From: COE1 sp910588595
Lineage (GTDB): Bacteria > Bacillota > Clostridia > Lachnospirales > Lachnospiraceae
Assembly (NCBI GenBank): GCA_948957135.1
Contig: CARDBT010000061.1
Span: forward strand, 1 to 25,451
Length of the DNA stretch: 25,451 nt
Reading direction: 5' to 3'
Under the pieces are notes generated by a model. The model did no database searches. It saw only the letters and a list, made by a program, of their open reading frames with translations, and was not told the origin of the DNA. This document shows, piece by piece, positions 25,433-25,451 of the stretch (positions are counted from its first letter, which is position 1; each line of letters opens with the position of its first letter). The translations under genes and the position numbers were made by a program.

Positions 25433-25451
25433 ATGGAGATACGAAAACAGA
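25433..25451 (+). CDS. Possible start of a further gene, cut by the window end
   Basis: AGGAGG (25416-25421) lies 11 bases before ATG 25433 (reading MEIRKQ) and 3 bases before ATG 25425. Too short to identify; in conjugative transposons further transfer genes usually follow the DnaC-like gene. Confidence 0.25.

Overview
The window looks like a chromosomal accessory region of a low-GC Gram-positive anaerobe of the class Clostridia, most likely a Lachnospiraceae-type gut bacterium. This rests on AGGAGG-type ribosome binding sites, a CD3324-family gene, a DUF6485 gene, RsbV/RsbW/SpoIIE-type signalling proteins and non-ribosomal peptide synthetases (NRPS) with terminal reductases. I cannot name a species. 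The central 2.0-21.8 kb block is visibly more GC-rich than the AT-rich flanks.

Layout. A tyrosine recombinase and a CD3324-family small protein lie on the minus strand (85-1527), followed by a 500-base gene-free stretch with structured inverted repeats and a promoter. Operon 1 (2028 to about 13.64 kb, plus strand) holds a three-module NRPS (A-T-C-A-T-C-A-T-R, 3021 aa), a MATE transporter fused to an anti-sigma-type ATPase domain, and an Sfp-type phosphopantetheinyl transferase. Operon 2 (13.76-21.77 kb) holds a Cys-rich DUF6485 protein, a VOC protein, an internally deleted MIF-type tautomerase, a STAS protein, a one-module NRPS (C-A-T-R, 1434 aa), a membrane SpoIIE-type phosphatase, an RsbW-like ATPase and a cyclic-nucleotide-binding-fold protein. 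malQ with its own promoter, a convergent nitroreductase, a decayed SUKH-like gene and a 5'-truncated DnaC-like gene from a conjugative element close the window.

How it may work together. NRPS1 and NRPS2 are activated by the phosphopantetheinyl transferase and both end in thioester reductase domains, so peptide aldehydes (or products derived from them) are expected. The first adenylation domain lacks the usual amino-binding Asp, which suggests a non-amino-acid starter acid. The MATE pump is the likely exporter. The most striking feature is a complete partner-switching set (STAS, two HATPase domains, PP2C phosphatase) inside the biosynthetic operons with no sigma factor in view; one HATPase is fused to the transporter.

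The two operons start from a duplicated 69-base promoter element (57 of 69 bases identical) with the same extended -10 box, so they are probably co-regulated. The second copy lies inside the open frame that runs from the phosphopantetheinyl transferase into the DUF6485 gene.
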